A DNA stretch of 64,000 nucleotides from Dermatophagoides farinae. Taxonomy: Eukaryota > Arthropoda > Arachnida > Sarcoptiformes > Pyroglyphidae. The translations under genes and the position numbers were made by a program. The DNA is taken from NCBI RefSeq assembly GCF_024713945.1, contig NC_134682.1, forward strand, positions 3,789,001 to 3,853,000, read 5' to 3'. The notes under the pieces were generated by a model that saw only the letters and a list, made by a program, of their open reading frames with translations, was not told where the DNA came from and ran no database searches. Shown piece by piece: positions 1-12,104 of the stretch; the first letter of the stretch is position 1; every line of letters begins with the position of its first letter.

Positions 1-561
1 CAAAGTCGTCCACCAGAACGTGATTATAATGATTGTTATAATCGTGATGCAAAATTATTGATCGAATTAATGGATCAATTAAAATTGACTAAATTCAATG
101 TATTAGGATTTAGTGATGGAAGTCGTACGGCTATCACTATTGCAAGCCAATTTCAGGATCGTGTGAATAAATTGGTTCTGTTGGGTGCTACCACATTCAA
201 CAGTCCAAAAGAATTGAAAGTATTCGATCTTTGTCGTGATGTAAGCGGTTGGACTGATCAACGACGTGAAATGTTTGAAAAAGTTTATGGCCAAGATTTG
301 CAAAAAATGTGGGCCGGTTGGGTGGATATGAATAAAACGTTGGATGATTTCATGACACCGGCATTGGCTAATGTTCAATGTCCAGTATTGTTATTGTATG
401 GTGAAAATGATATTATTGCACCAATCGATCCACATGCTGCACATATGCGTAAAAATCTGAATCGTTCACGTATACATATTTTTCCGAAAAGTTCACATCA
501 AGCACATCAAGAACGTACACGTGAATTTAATAAAATTGTTGAAAAATTCATTAGCTCATGA
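1..561 (+). CDS. BPHL: Valacyclovir hydrolase / BPHL-like alpha/beta hydrolase, 3' part
   Basis: Frame 1 is open from the first base to the TGA at 559-561, so this is the C-terminal part (186 residues) of a gene that starts before the window. It looks like biphenyl hydrolase-like protein, a mitochondrial serine hydrolase that cleaves amino-acid esters. The nucleophile elbow GFSDGS puts the catalytic Ser at 112-114. The Asp lies in LLYGENDIIAP and the His in PKSSHQAHQ, so the alpha/beta-hydrolase triad is complete. The start of the fragment (SRPPERDYN) matches the family's GHSRPP segment, and KWVD-like and VQCPVLLL stretches also fit BPHL. An AATAAA at about 703 can end the transcript. The family call is firm; exact substrate is not shown by the sequence. 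Confidence 0.9.
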   Translation, partial: QSRPPERDYNDCYNRDAKLLIELMDQLKLTKFNVLGFSDGSRTAITIASQFQDRVNKLVLLGATTFNSPKELKVFDLCRDVSGWTDQRREMFEKVYGQDLQKMWAGWVDMNKTLDDFMTPALANVQCPVLLLYGENDIIAPIDPHAAHMRKNLNRSRIHIFPKSSHQAHQERTREFNKIVEKFISS

Positions 562-1002
562 ATGACACATTTTTTTCCATATATTTATTAATTAACATTC
601 ATTCATAAATTTTGACAACACAATCATTTCATTCATTTTCAACAATGACATTCGGTCGATCAATCGATCGATCGATCGATCGATATTATTTCCTGTATGA
701 GCAATAAAAAAAAATATTTTTCATTTTATCAAAAAAAAACATACATTATTTCAAATCAATTCAATTTTCTGGTTGTTAAATTGTTATATATCGTTGTTTG
801 ACGTCACGAACAAAAATTTCTTGTCTATTTCTTAAATGATCATCATCATCAGAAAATTGTAAACGAATATCCATTAGTAAAGTACGGAATGATCGTCAAT
901 ACTTGAAAAGTTCATGGTCATACACAATGATATCAGGATGATTTCCAGTGCTGCACTGTTGCATTTGTTGTTGATAAGAGAATGTCGCCATTTGATAATA
1001 AT
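562..1002. other. Intergenic: BPHL 3' UTR and regucalcin upstream region
   Basis: No gene is seen here. The stretch holds a (CGAT)n microsatellite at about 657-684, an AATAAA signal near 703 that fits the upstream gene, and A- and T-rich tracts. A TGACGTCA-like octamer lies near 800 (ttgacgtcacg), a CRE-type site that could belong to the downstream promoter; no test of this is possible from sequence alone. Confidence 0.5.
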
Positions 1003-1036
1003 AAAACTATATAGTTACTATATATATTATATAGTA
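1003..1036 (+). promoter_or_regulatory. TATA-rich core promoter candidate for the regucalcin-like gene
   Basis: A run of TATATA-type words lies just before the in-frame ATGs at 1046, 1049 and 1067. If it is a TATA box, transcription starts near 1035-1060, so the more distal ATG at 914 would not be in the mRNA. This is inference from spacing. Confidence 0.35.
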
Positions 1037-1045
1037 CATGAGTAC

Positions 1046-2071
1046 ATGATGATAAATGTGTCGAAAATGTTGTCAAGTGGAAAACAAAAGTTACTAATAA
1101 AATTATTATTTATTTGTTTCTTATTTCATCAATCGATTTTAGCCATGAATTTGACCGTAGAACCTATTTTAACCACCGATGTTTCTGATCTTGGTGAAGG
1201 ACCACATTGGAATGATCAAAATCAACAATTATACTATGTGGATGCATTCGCTGGTTATGTTCATCGATATTGTCCCCGATTGAATTTGGATGTCAAAATT
1301 AATCTTGGAGATTTGGTTACCATTATCATTCCAATCGCTAATGATACAAATCATTTTCTAATAAGTTTACGAAATAAAATTATCAAATTCAATTGGATTC
1401 GTGAAACATTTGATGTCATAGCTGAATGTGCTGCCGAACATAATGGAAAAGAACGTTTCAATGATGGTAAAATTGACGCCGCTGGCCGACTTTGGATTGG
1501 TACCGTTTTAGAAGGACCAGATGGTGTAATTAAATCTGGTGGATCACTATATCGATTTAATGTGGACAATCTAAAATTCATTAAAATGACCGAAAATTTT
1601 ACCATTTCCAATGGAATGGCTTGGAATCATAATAATACTTTAATGTATTTCAATGATTCAGAAGATAGAAAAATTTGGCTTTTTGATTTTGATCTCCATA
1701 AAGGAACAATAAATAATCGTCGAATATTTTTAGATCTTGATAAACATTCAAATTCATTCAAATCAGATGAATATCCTGATGGTATGACAATCGATTCAGA
1801 TGATTATATATGGACATCAATGTATAATGGTGGCCGTATAGTACGAATCGATCCAAAAACTCGACAAGTGATGATGTCGATTTCAATTCCAGCTCTTCGT
1901 ACTACATCATTAACATTTGGTGGTGAAAATTTGAATGAAATTTTCGTTACAACCGGTGCTGATACAAATGAACAGGAAAAATATCCAATGGCGGGTAAAA
2001 TTTTCAAAATAAAATTTAAAAACAATAATGAACAGATAAATGGTAAAAAAGCATTTCAATTTAAATTTTAA
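1046..2071 (+). CDS. Secreted regucalcin / SMP-30-like protein
   Basis: A single-exon SMP-30/gluconolactonase family beta-propeller. Family landmarks are visible in order: LGEGPHW near the start with the metal-ligand Glu, FNDGKIDAAGRLWIGT, ISNGMAW (metal-ligand Asn) and YPDGMTIDSDDYIW (metal-ligand Asp). The conserved domain begins at Met 1145 and runs about 308 residues, against 299 in human regucalcin. Upstream in frame is a basic-hydrophobic leader (KLLIKLLFICFLFHQSILA) that looks like a signal peptide, so the protein is probably secreted, unlike the cytosolic vertebrate enzyme. I chose 1046 because a TATA-like element lies just before it; 1049, 1067 and 914 are other in-frame ATGs. An AATAAA lies at 2101. 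Lactonase or calcium-handling function is by family only. Confidence 0.85.
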   Translation: MMINVSKMLSSGKQKLLIKLLFICFLFHQSILAMNLTVEPILTTDVSDLGEGPHWNDQNQQLYYVDAFAGYVHRYCPRLNLDVKINLGDLVTIIIPIANDTNHFLISLRNKIIKFNWIRETFDVIAECAAEHNGKERFNDGKIDAAGRLWIGTVLEGPDGVIKSGGSLYRFNVDNLKFIKMTENFTISNGMAWNHNNTLMYFNDSEDRKIWLFDFDLHKGTINNRRIFLDLDKHSNSFKSDEYPDGMTIDSDDYIWTSMYNGGRIVRIDPKTRQVMMSISIPALRTTSLTFGGENLNEIFVTTGADTNEQEKYPMAGKIFKIKFKNNNEQINGKKAFQFKF

Positions 2072-2296
2072 TTCATTTTGGATTAAAATTATAATTTTCA
2101 AATAAAATCAAAAAAAATGTATTGCACATGACTAGAATATTCACTCATCGTCGATTCGAATCAAATCGAATTGATTATTGATTATTGATTGCAGAGAAAA
2201 AAATCTAAATATAACTACAGTCTAGACTAAAAAGACTATAACTAATAAGATAATAAAATTGGTAAAACACAGACTTGAAAAAAAGTAATCTGCTTT

Positions 2297-5200
2297 TCAG
2301 CTAAATAATCGTTGAATGAATGCCTCATAATCATAGGCATTTTTGATTTCACGATTCGTTTTTGGATCAACATATGGTTTCATATGTTTAATACAATAGT
2401 CCACTTTATCCCATGGTATATTCTAGATTCAAAATTAATTGGATGAAAAGAATGAAAAAAAAATTCCAAACAGAATTGATATTATTTACCGCTTGAATCT
2501 CTTCCAATGTAACATATGGCCGATCATTGGCAATATATCTGAATGCATTATACATTTCTTCCTGTGTGGAAATATTTTCCGTTTCTTTGCTAATCATAAA
2601 GGCAATGAAATCATGTAGAAAAACGTGGCCACTACGATATGGATCAACTTCATCAAGTATTTCATCAAATTCAGAATCCTGTTCACCTTCATCCATCAAC
2701 GGTAGATCATAGCCTAATGCACGCATACAAGATTTAAAATCTTTATGATTCAATTTGCCCACACGTTCCTTATCAAAATGTTTGAACATCATTGTAAATT
2801 CACGTAAACTTTCTTCACTGACACCTGATTGATTTTTCGCTTGAATTTGTTGTTTCAGATTATTTTGCATACGCATTGCTAATTGATTGATTTGATCCCA
2901 TTGTTGTGCCAGACTTAATGCACTATGATTAGTGTATTTATTGTCCAAAATTAATCGCTCTTCAAGTGTTGCCGTTAATCCTTCAATCTTTTTCAGATCT
3001 TCACGTTTTTTCATTATTTCTTCAGCTTTTTGTTGTGCTGATTTTAATTGTTCTTCCAATGTTCCTTGCGCATCCATCAATGCAACTCTAGAAGAATCGA
3101 GAAACCGAATTAACCAAAAAACAAAAAAAAATTGTTTGTGAAATTAAATAGTTCAAATTACCTGATATATGAAAGCCATTGATGAAATTTATCGGCAATC
3201 AAAGCAAATTCTTTTCGTAATTTATCATTTTCCACTTGTCTTTGATATTCTTTTTCCAATTCTTTATTACGTTCAAGTACAATTTTCTGTAGATTACGCC
3301 ATGTATCATTAATGGCTTCAATAGTGAACCATGTATATGGATTCGGTCCTAATTTATAGGCTTTAATTTGCCTATCTAAATCCAATAATGTTTGATAATC
3401 ATTATGTGCTTGTGATAATGAATCAATAAAATTCTGATGATTTTTCGTCAATGTTTGCATCTCTTCCAATGAATTACAACGAACCTGTACAAACTAATCA
3501 ATTAAAATCGAATTGTTCCATACAAAAAAAAATTGATAATGAATTATAGTTTACCGGATCGGTCAAATCTTCTTCGGCATTTTCGAACCATGAATTAAAA
3601 GCTGATGCTTTTTTTGCAAATGACAAGAATAAATCCTCAATTTCTTTGTATTGATTTTGAACATTCAATAATCGTTCACGTCGTTGTTGTGCCAATGTGT
3701 GAAGATTTTTCCAACGATCCATTAGGCATTCATATCGTTTGTTAATGTCATCACGTTTAACATGATCACGACCAGGCGATACTAATGCATTCTTGAATAA
3801 TGTTAAACTTTTCAAACTTTCCTGTTCGAATGCTTGTAGACTATTGTCAAAATTGTTTTGTTTCTGTTGTTGATGAGATAGAAAAAAGAATTTAGTCAAA
3901 TGATCAAACATTATCAATGATAATAATTACCGATAATGAAGCCGAAACTGCCGAAAGATCTCGGCCAATTTCATCATTCTTTAAACGTTGTTCTTTGTTG
4001 GCGATCCAATTTTCAACAACATCAGCTTTCCACAAGAATCGTAGATAATCAAAATTATCAATCAATTTTTGTTTTCGTTTTTCGGCCAATTTTTGCAGAT
4101 TATTAAGTTTATCATGTAGTTGATCCAATTTCTGTTCAACTTTTGGTGAACAAAAATTGCCTTCATTAATAAGACCACGTCCAGTCAATGTAATATCTTT
4201 GTATCGATTCATATGGTTTTGAAAATCTTTTTCAAATATTTCATGTTTTTTCAACAATCCTTGTGCCGCTGCAATCGAATCACCACAATTTGGATCACAA
4301 AGTAATTTATATTTCTCTGTGATCCAGGATTCTTCTTCTTCAACATCGGTCATAAATTGTTGAAAAATCAATGCCTCTTCCAGTTTATCGGCACGATCCT
4401 GTAATTTTTGTTTCAAATCTTGCCAATTATTTTCTAATTTTTCCAATTTTTGTTCAGTTTCTGGTGCATTCGGTGATGTAGTTTCGGCCATTAGTTTCTG
4501 TCCAGTTGCAATGATATTTCTAATCAATGGTTCATGTGTCAAAACATCTGCTTCTAAACGTTTTTGTTTTTTTCGTAAATTATTCACACCAATCAAATCT
4601 TTACCAAAATCATCCGAATCCTGTAATAATTTCTTCTCGTTAATCCAACTATTTTGATCGTTGATATCTTTGAAGAAACGATATGTAGTCAATGCATCAT
4701 CAAGTTTATCATTACGATAAGCGGATAGATTTTTCAAACGTTCATAACGTTCATTCACTGATGAACGTTTATCTTGTAATGCCTGTTTATCACCTTGATC
4801 TGATTCCATCAATGAATCGGCCAAATTATTCATCTTTTTTATCTTTTCATCTCTAGCAGCAATATCAGCATCAAGATTCTGTTGTTTTTTAATCATATTC
4901 TGTACGGAAGCTAAATCTTTACCAGTTTCTTCATTTTTCAGCAAACCTTCCATTTCATTTAGCCAAAAATCTAAATCTTTGATGGCAGCATTGAAATCTC
5001 TACCTTTGTTAGCTTCACGTAATTTAAATGTTTTCAATTTGGTTCGTTCGATTAAAAATTTCCATTGTTCAGTAACGGCATCCAATCGTTGTTTGACAGC
5101 ATCTTCATTTCCTGCACATTTTTGTTTTTCAATCAATTTTTTACCATCATCTAACATTTGTCGAATTCGTGCTTCATTGGCACGTAATTCAGCTTCGAAT

Positions 5201-8200
5201 GATTGTTGTTTTTGATTTTTGGATTCAATATTTGCCAGATCACGATAGGGTGATTCATCCAATGCTGTTTGCAGTTTTTCATTGATCAACAATTCAATTT
5301 CGTCAGCATCACGAGAAAATTGTTGTAATGATTGTGATTCACCAAGCTGTGATTTTTTATCCACTAATTTATTTTTCAATTCTTTCCAATGTTTCAATAG
5401 TTCATTGATTTTGTTCTGTATCGGATCCGAATTAAAATTATCATTTTTGATTAATTGATCACCAAAATTGGCAATGGTAGCGATTTTCTGTTCCTGATTA
5501 TCGATGGCTTTTCCAAGATCTTCATGACGTTTGATCATTGCTTCAACATTATCATCATCATCGTGTGGTGATTCCAAAAATTGTTCTCGTTTAGCCATCC
5601 AATTATCAGCTTGTTCACATTCTTTTTTAAAATTCAAATATTCCAACACTTGTTCCAGAAATTTTTTCTGTTTCTTTCCTTCATCTTTCAATTTCTGCCG
5701 TTTGACTTTCATATCATCTAATTTATTCTGAATTTCAGGCGTTGCATAATGATTTTGTTCAATCAATTTTTGTCCAAATTTTTCGAAATTCTATTCCAAA
5801 CAAAAACAACGATTAGTTTTTCAAAGAAAAAAATTTCTAATAAAAAAACTTACATTAAACGGCGTTGAATTGGCTTCGATTTCTTTGACCTTTTCTTGAT
5901 GTTGTTCCAACAAAGCTTCCGCTTCAATCGGATCATTGGCTTCATGAGCTTTATGATCTTGTAATCGACTCAACATAGACATAATCCATTGTACAAGATC
6001 ATTGAACATTTCACGGAATCTTTGTAGATCATATAGATTAATTATCTTCTTTTTACGTTTCTGTGCCTGTCCAAGAAGTTTATCCCAATCTTTATTCACT
6101 GTTTGTTGTTTATGTTTTGTTTGATCAGCTTGTTCTGGTCGATTGTTAGCCAAACGCGAAGAAGTTTCTTTCATTCGTTTGATCTTATCATTCAATGCCG
6201 CCAAATCCCGTTCAAGACCATCATATTTTCGTTTTAATTTTTCCACCGATTTAATATCATCTTCATCGATATTGTCCAAATCCTTCAGAGCATCTTCTTT
6301 CTCTTTAATCCAATCAATTGTTTCATCAATATCACGATTGAATCGTTGTACTTCATTTGCACTTTCTAATTGTTGTGCCTTTTTTGCTGAAATTTGTTGC
6401 AATTCATTCCATTTGTTATTCAATTGATTCACTTGTTGATCAATTTTGGCTGCCGCTTCTTTATCACCTTGATTCCTTAGCTTATCGGCCACATCCTTCA
6501 TTTCGGCCAATTGAACTTCATTCTGTTTAAGTTCATCGAAAAAATCATCAAATTTCTTCTGCATCATTTCCACTTGTTCCAAATCATCAAGTTTCTCATC
6601 AATAACTTCGATTGTAGCAATCTGTTCTTTATCTTTGATCCATTGTGCTAATTCATTAGCTTTACGAGCTGTTTGTAATGCTTTACATGCATCCTCTAAT
6701 TTATTCTTTCTACGACGGCCATGATCCAATAGGTCGGCATATTTTTTTTCAATTTGTTTCTGCCGTTGTGGAATCGAATCTCGATCCAATGTTCGTTGTT
6801 GATCTTTATCAGCAGGTATGGCCGTTTCAGTCTTACGTAAATAAGCAGCCGGTACGAAACCTTGTCGATCATTGATTTCAACTTTCCACCAATCTTTATT
6901 ATTAGCATTTAACAATGTCAAAATGTCACCTTTTTTCATTGATACTTCACGTGGAGATTTTTCCTGATAGTCCATTAATGCTACGACCACTTCTTTGCGA
7001 GTTTCCATCGGAACCGGTACTTTTCGTTGTTTAAAATCTTCTGCTCGTTTACGAAGATCTTCGATTGTATTTTTGAATGCATCAATATCATCCATAAGTG
7101 CATCATGTTTTTTCAACAATGCTTCAATAGCATCTTCTGTTTTGGCAGAACCAATAGATGGATCACTTGCTAGTGGCTCTTTTTCATTCAAACATGTTTC
7201 GGCTTCATTCACATCCGTAAAGTATTGATGAATTGAAATGGCATCATCCAAATCATCTTGACGTTTATTAGCACGATCCAGTAATTCATTCCATTTATCT
7301 TTCAAGATTTTAATCCGTTCAATAATTTGATCTATACCAGATTTAGGCATCGATCCATCTTTGACCAATTGTTCAGCTTGATCAATTACGGCCTGAATTC
7401 TTGGCTTGTGATTGTTTATTTCCGAAAGAATTGCTTGATGTTTCTTGTTCAAATTTTGTGCGCCCATCAGATCACGGCCACAATTTGCTGATTTAACTAG
7501 TGGTTCTTTTTCGTTGATCCATGCAATTTGATCATCGATATCACAAAACAATTGTTGCGTTTTGGCCGAATCAACCAAACGACGACGACGATTTTTCACC
7601 GGTATTTTGATATTATTGAAACGTTTGACGAGGCCATTCTTTTTGGCTGCAATCTGATTTTTATTGAAATGATTTTTATCAATCAATTCGTTTGCTTTGT
7701 TAATAATATTATTAACTGTTTCTTGACGATCGGACACTTCCAATTCAATGGCCGATTGTTTTTTCAACAAATTCTGAACATAATTCAAATCTTTTCCCTT
7801 ATCTTCAATGGCTAATTGACGTTCGATTTCATTCAACCATAATTCAACATCTTCTACTGATCGATTAAATGCCTGTTCATCTCCGGCATCATCCAATTTG
7901 GTACCTTTATTTTCAGTAGCATTGATAAGATCATTCCAAATTTTATTGATATCATGCGTTTTATCACGAATATCATCCGATGCATAATGTTGATCATTAA
8001 TTAATTTTTCACCTTTACCGATCAATTCATCGATACGTGGTTGATTGGCTTCGATTTCTTGTTTAAAATTTTCAATCTGTTTAACCTTTCCACTTAAATT
8101 AGTCAAATCACGCCATGTATCATCCAATGACATTTTCAATTTTTCAACGATCCAAAATTTTTGATCATCATAATCAATGAGAAATTGATGGTAACGATAA

Positions 8201-10191
8201 GCATCTTGCAATAGATGATGACGTTGACGTGCTCGTTCAAGTAGATCATTACGTCGTAATAAAAATGCTTGTCGTAGTTGTTCAATATCATCCGAAGCAT
8301 AATGATTATTTTCAATTAATCGTTGCGCAAATTCATCCAATGCATTAATCTTTTCCTGATGTGCTATCATTGTTTTTCCAAAATTGTCATGTTTTTTGAT
8401 CATCGATTCCACCTGATCCAACGATTCGCCAAGATCTTCGTTCTCCAGGAATACATCTTGTTTATTCATCCATTGTTCGGCTTGTTCAGTGTCACGATAG
8501 AACAATTGCAAATCCATACATTGTTCATAAAGAATTCGTCGTTCTTCCCATAACATGACCAAACCCATTTTTTCATCATTTAAATGTTTCAGTTTTTCTT
8601 TCACTTCGGGTACCATAATTTCATTTTCAATCAATTGTTTACCTTCGTTTTCTGTCATTTGAAAACTGTCTTCACGAGCATCGATTTCACCCTTATGTTC
8701 TTGATGTCGTTCGAGTAGAATTTCAGCACCGGCAACATCTTTGGCCAATTCTTCAGCATTAATCATATCTTTGACTAATTGAATCCAAAGTATCAAATCT
8801 TTATAATCGGATAAAAATTTTTGCACCTGATATGCTTCATCTAAACGTTTTCGGCGTTCATCCGATTTTGCTTTCAATTGTTTCCAAGCATTCTCTAAAT
8901 TGGCCTTTTTGCTAGCAATATGATCATTACCATGCGAATGTTTTTTCGACAATTTATCTGCTTGTTTGACTGGAAAAAATATGAAAATTGAAATTTAAAC
9001 AAATTATGATCAACGGAAATAGTCAACTTACTTTGATTATCAACTTTATCGCCTAGAGCGGCCAAATCTCGTTCAAAATTTTCATGTTTACGTTGCAACG
9101 CTTGTACGCTCATTAAATCTTTGCCTAAATCATCATTGGCCAGAGTCTGATCTTTGTCGGTAATCCAACCAAGCGTTTCCAATGTTTCCTGTGTGAAATC
9201 ATGAATTTCATGACCTGCACCAAGTTTATCCTTACGGTTAGCTGCCATGTTCTTTAAATTTTCCCAAGCATCGTTGACCTGTTGTTTATTTTTACTGATA
9301 ACTGCAGCATCTGGATGACCATTCGAAATTAGCTTATTTGCCTGGTCATTGATTTCCAATATACGAAATTCTTCACCGCTCATATCTTTGACTAGATCTT
9401 CAAATTTACGAGTATGAACTTCAATATGATCAATATCATCAATACCGTCAGTTCCAAGCTGGGATTCTTTGTCCGTAATCCAATAGAGAATTTCATCACA
9501 TTTTTTTGAAAATTGTAACAAAATTAGAGCTTCATTCAGACGAACACCACGAAGCTGAATTTTCATAAACAGCATGTCCCAAAGTTTGTGTATTTCTTCC
9601 AAACGTTTCTAAAATACGAGAAATTAGACATGAGAGAAAAATTAATGCAAAATAATCTACCTTGATTGTATCGCTGGCAAAATGTTGACTCTGTATCATT
9701 TGATTGCCATTCTGGTCCAATGTTTCGATGGCTGATGTATGTGCCTGTACTTCTGCTTCAAAAGCTTGATGTTTTTGGATTTTGATCTGAAGATTTGTCG
9801 TATCTTTGTGCCATTCTTCTGAAGCAACTTGTAGCTTCTCCATGATCCATGCTTCCAATTCATCAGCATCACGTTTAAAATATTGAAAACGTTTTGAATC
9901 TAAAAGTTTGTTCCGTTTATCTTGAGTATCGGCTTTGAATAGGACATATTTGCCAAGTACTGTATCACGACGATCTTGAATATCATCGACGGTTTCTAAA
10001 ATTTTCACCTCTTCCGGTACCAAAGTTGGCGACAAAGGTGGACTATGTACTGGACTGAATGGTGATCGTTGTTGTGAATCCAATTGTTCAGGCTGTGGAT
10101 TTAAGTTTAAATTTTTAGGTTTCGGTGGAATTTTTGGTTTTTCCGAAACTTTTGGCTTCTCTGGTTTAGGTTTTTCTTGTTCCATTTCCAT
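2297..10191 (-). CDS. alpha-Spec: Alpha-spectrin (non-erythroid type), complete
   Basis: Eight exons join in frame: 10191-9661, 9608-9032, 8969-5854, 5790-3931, 3863-3555, 3484-3162, 3087-2490 and 2422-2297, giving 7440 nt and 2479 residues (human alphaII about 2470). The protein is a chain of triple-helical spectrin repeats, with an SH3 domain in the middle (6835-6990; [13 protein letters not shown] to GFVPAAYL) and a C-terminal calmodulin-like EF-hand region. It forms the membrane skeleton with beta-spectrin. The start [14 protein letters not shown] adds about 60 Pro/Lys-rich residues before the usual [15 protein letters not shown] opening. The vertebrate calpain/calmodulin insert is not seen. 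The last exon ends RLFS. Its 3' end faces the regucalcin-like gene, with 225 bp between the stops. Confidence 0.97.
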
Positions 10192-10691
10192 TATTCAATT
10201 GGTTGGTGGAGAACAACAACAACAAAAAAAAACTCAAAAATTAAATTTATCGGTCATCGCTGAACGAACGAATTTGGCGAATGAATGAATGCATGAATGA
10301 ATAAAAAAAAAATTCTTCTCCTTCAGAATCGTATATGCTGGTTATATAAGTTTATTCATTCAGCAGCAATATGGGTGTGTTAAGTGCCGAAAATAGCATC
10401 CATCATTACTTCCCTAGCATTATCATCATCATCGTCATAGTTGCTATATGTGTTGCATACATTGCAAAGAACGAAATTCAATGCGTATTTGATGCCAACA
10501 TTTTCATTTCTAATGATTTAGTCATGTTTAACATGTTTAAAAATTTTACCACCCATACTAGCTCACTTTGATCATTAGTTGGACAGATTCTATAAAAAGA
10601 ATCATAATCATTAAATTGATCGTAAATCTTTCAATATTCATTTCGGAAACGTTGTATATGAACAGTATAGCTTTATTTTATTTTTTCAGAA
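10192..10691. promoter_or_regulatory. Shared upstream region of alpha-spectrin (-) and CCDC174 (+)
   Basis: Start codons of two divergent genes lie 500 bp apart. A TATATAA word at 10343-10349 reads as a TATA box on both strands. A 66-codon ORF at 10371 lies where transcription would begin and is not supported. A possible splice acceptor (ttttttcag) ends at 10689, just before the CCDC174 start, so that gene may have an untranslated first exon here. Confidence 0.45.
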
Positions 10692-12050
10692 ATGTTTGTT
10701 TTGAAATCAAAAATGTCTCAACTGAATAAAGATGTGACGAAATCACAAAAATTAATCCAAATAAATTCATCATCGATTGTTGATTTGAAAGCCGAATTAT
10801 TTAGAAAACAAGAACAAGTTCGACAGCTAAAAAAATCCACAGATTCGACAATACAAAATGATCAAAGTGATGAACATCTGTATGCTCAAGGAGCCAACAA
10901 AAATATCACATTACCAAAAAGACTTTTGGAAGCTACACAACAATCAGATGGTGACAATAAACCAAACAAACGTGCATTTATCAAACAGAAAGAAGATGAA
11001 ATTAGAAAAGAATTAACCGAAGCTGAAGAACGAGCTCTACAGAAAAGTCGGGAAAATCTCGAAAGAAAAGCCAAATTGTATGACCAAATTTCTAAAGGTC
11101 AAGTTAAAATTGATTCTGATGATGAAAATATTCTGGTAAATTTTAATCAAAAACATTCCATGTATGATTCTGATGATGATGAAGATGAAGACCTAGTTGA
11201 ATATGTTGACCAATTTGGACGAACTAAAATGGTCACTCGACATGAATTGGATCGGCTAGAAAAAGAACGTGAAGAAGAAGAACAACGTGAATTGAAGTTA
11301 CGATTGCAGGAAAAATCAAATTCAGATTATGAATCGGAGCCTAATAGTGTACCAGATTATGAAGCGAAGCCAACTGTATCCAATATTCATTATCAACATG
11401 TTCTTGAAGGTGAAGTTCGTGATCATGGTGTTGGATTCTATTCGTTTAGCGAAGATGAACAAATCCGTCGACAACAAATGGAAATGCTTGAACAATTACG
11501 TAAAGAAACTGAATCGAATAAAAATGAAAAACGAAGAATCAAAGAAAAACGAAAACGGATGTTAAGAAATCGTTTGGAAAAAATTGCAGCACGAAAAGGC
11601 ATAACATTGCCAGCGGTTCAATCGGATGATAGCGATGATGATGATGATGATGATCATGATGGTGATAATAATGAAAATCCAGACAAAACAATCCGTTTAG
11701 AAAAAGCTTCACTGGAAATGAAAATTCCTCAATCTACTGGTCCAAGAGAATGGGATCTAGGAAAAGAAGGTGTTCCCATTGATATACACATTCGAAATAA
11801 AACAACATTCTATTCACAGGAAAAATATAAAGAAAAACAACGTGAAGAACGTAATCCAGATTTTGCACCACCACAAATATATCATCATCATCATCATCAT
11901 CAATCTAAGAAATCATCATCAAATGAACAACAACATTCCAGATCATCATCACGTACAAATGAAAGTGATACTGTTGATTCAAAATCTGAACATTCGGAAA
12001 TGTTTAAATTTATAACGGAAAAAATTTCTGAAATACGTAAAAAATCTTGA
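10692..12050 (+). CDS. CCDC174: CCDC174 orthologue
   Basis: A 452-residue highly charged coiled-coil protein. The N-terminal block SSIVDLKAELFRKQEQ is the hallmark of CCDC174, and later blocks agree: VDQFGRTKM, GVGFYSFSEDEQIRRQQ, RRIKEKRKRML, PREWDLGKEG and REERNPDFAPP. In vertebrates it is a nuclear protein linked to the exon junction complex factor EIF4A3. The coding part is one exon. The first ATG (10692) follows a likely acceptor; a second in-frame ATG at 10713 is equally possible. It carries an Asp run (about 11635-11660) and a run of six His (about 11881-11900), both from microsatellite-like DNA. The stop is only 54 bp from the stop of the next, convergent gene. Confidence 0.92.
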   Translation: MFVLKSKMSQLNKDVTKSQKLIQINSSSIVDLKAELFRKQEQVRQLKKSTDSTIQNDQSDEHLYAQGANKNITLPKRLLEATQQSDGDNKPNKRAFIKQKEDEIRKELTEAEERALQKSRENLERKAKLYDQISKGQVKIDSDDENILVNFNQKHSMYDSDDDEDEDLVEYVDQFGRTKMVTRHELDRLEKEREEEEQRELKLRLQEKSNSDYESEPNSVPDYEAKPTVSNIHYQHVLEGEVRDHGVGFYSFSEDEQIRRQQMEMLEQLRKETESNKNEKRRIKEKRKRMLRNRLEKIAARKGITLPAVQSDDSDDDDDDDHDGDNNENPDKTIRLEKASLEMKIPQSTGPREWDLGKEGVPIDIHIRNKTTFYSQEKYKEKQREERNPDFAPPQIYHHHHHHQSKKSSSNEQQHSRSSSRTNESDTVDSKSEHSEMFKFITEKISEIRKKS

Positions 12051-12104
12051 TTAAATTGTTTTATTTTAAATGATTGTTTTATTTCATCAATTTTAATTGA
12101 TAAT

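Noticed and set aside
914-1045. Longer regucalcin start at 914
   Set aside because: It adds a polar/aromatic stretch before a good signal peptide, and a TATA-like element lies between it and the later ATGs.
4979-9000. Plus-strand ORFs of 60-95 codons within alpha-spectrin
   Set aside because: All lie opposite coding exons of a gene whose full-length frame and homology are clear.
10371-10571. 66-codon ORF with an Ile/Val-rich helix just after a TATA word
   Set aside because: The ATG falls at or before the expected transcription start, there is no splice-consistent extension, and the region is a divergent promoter. Kept only as a note.
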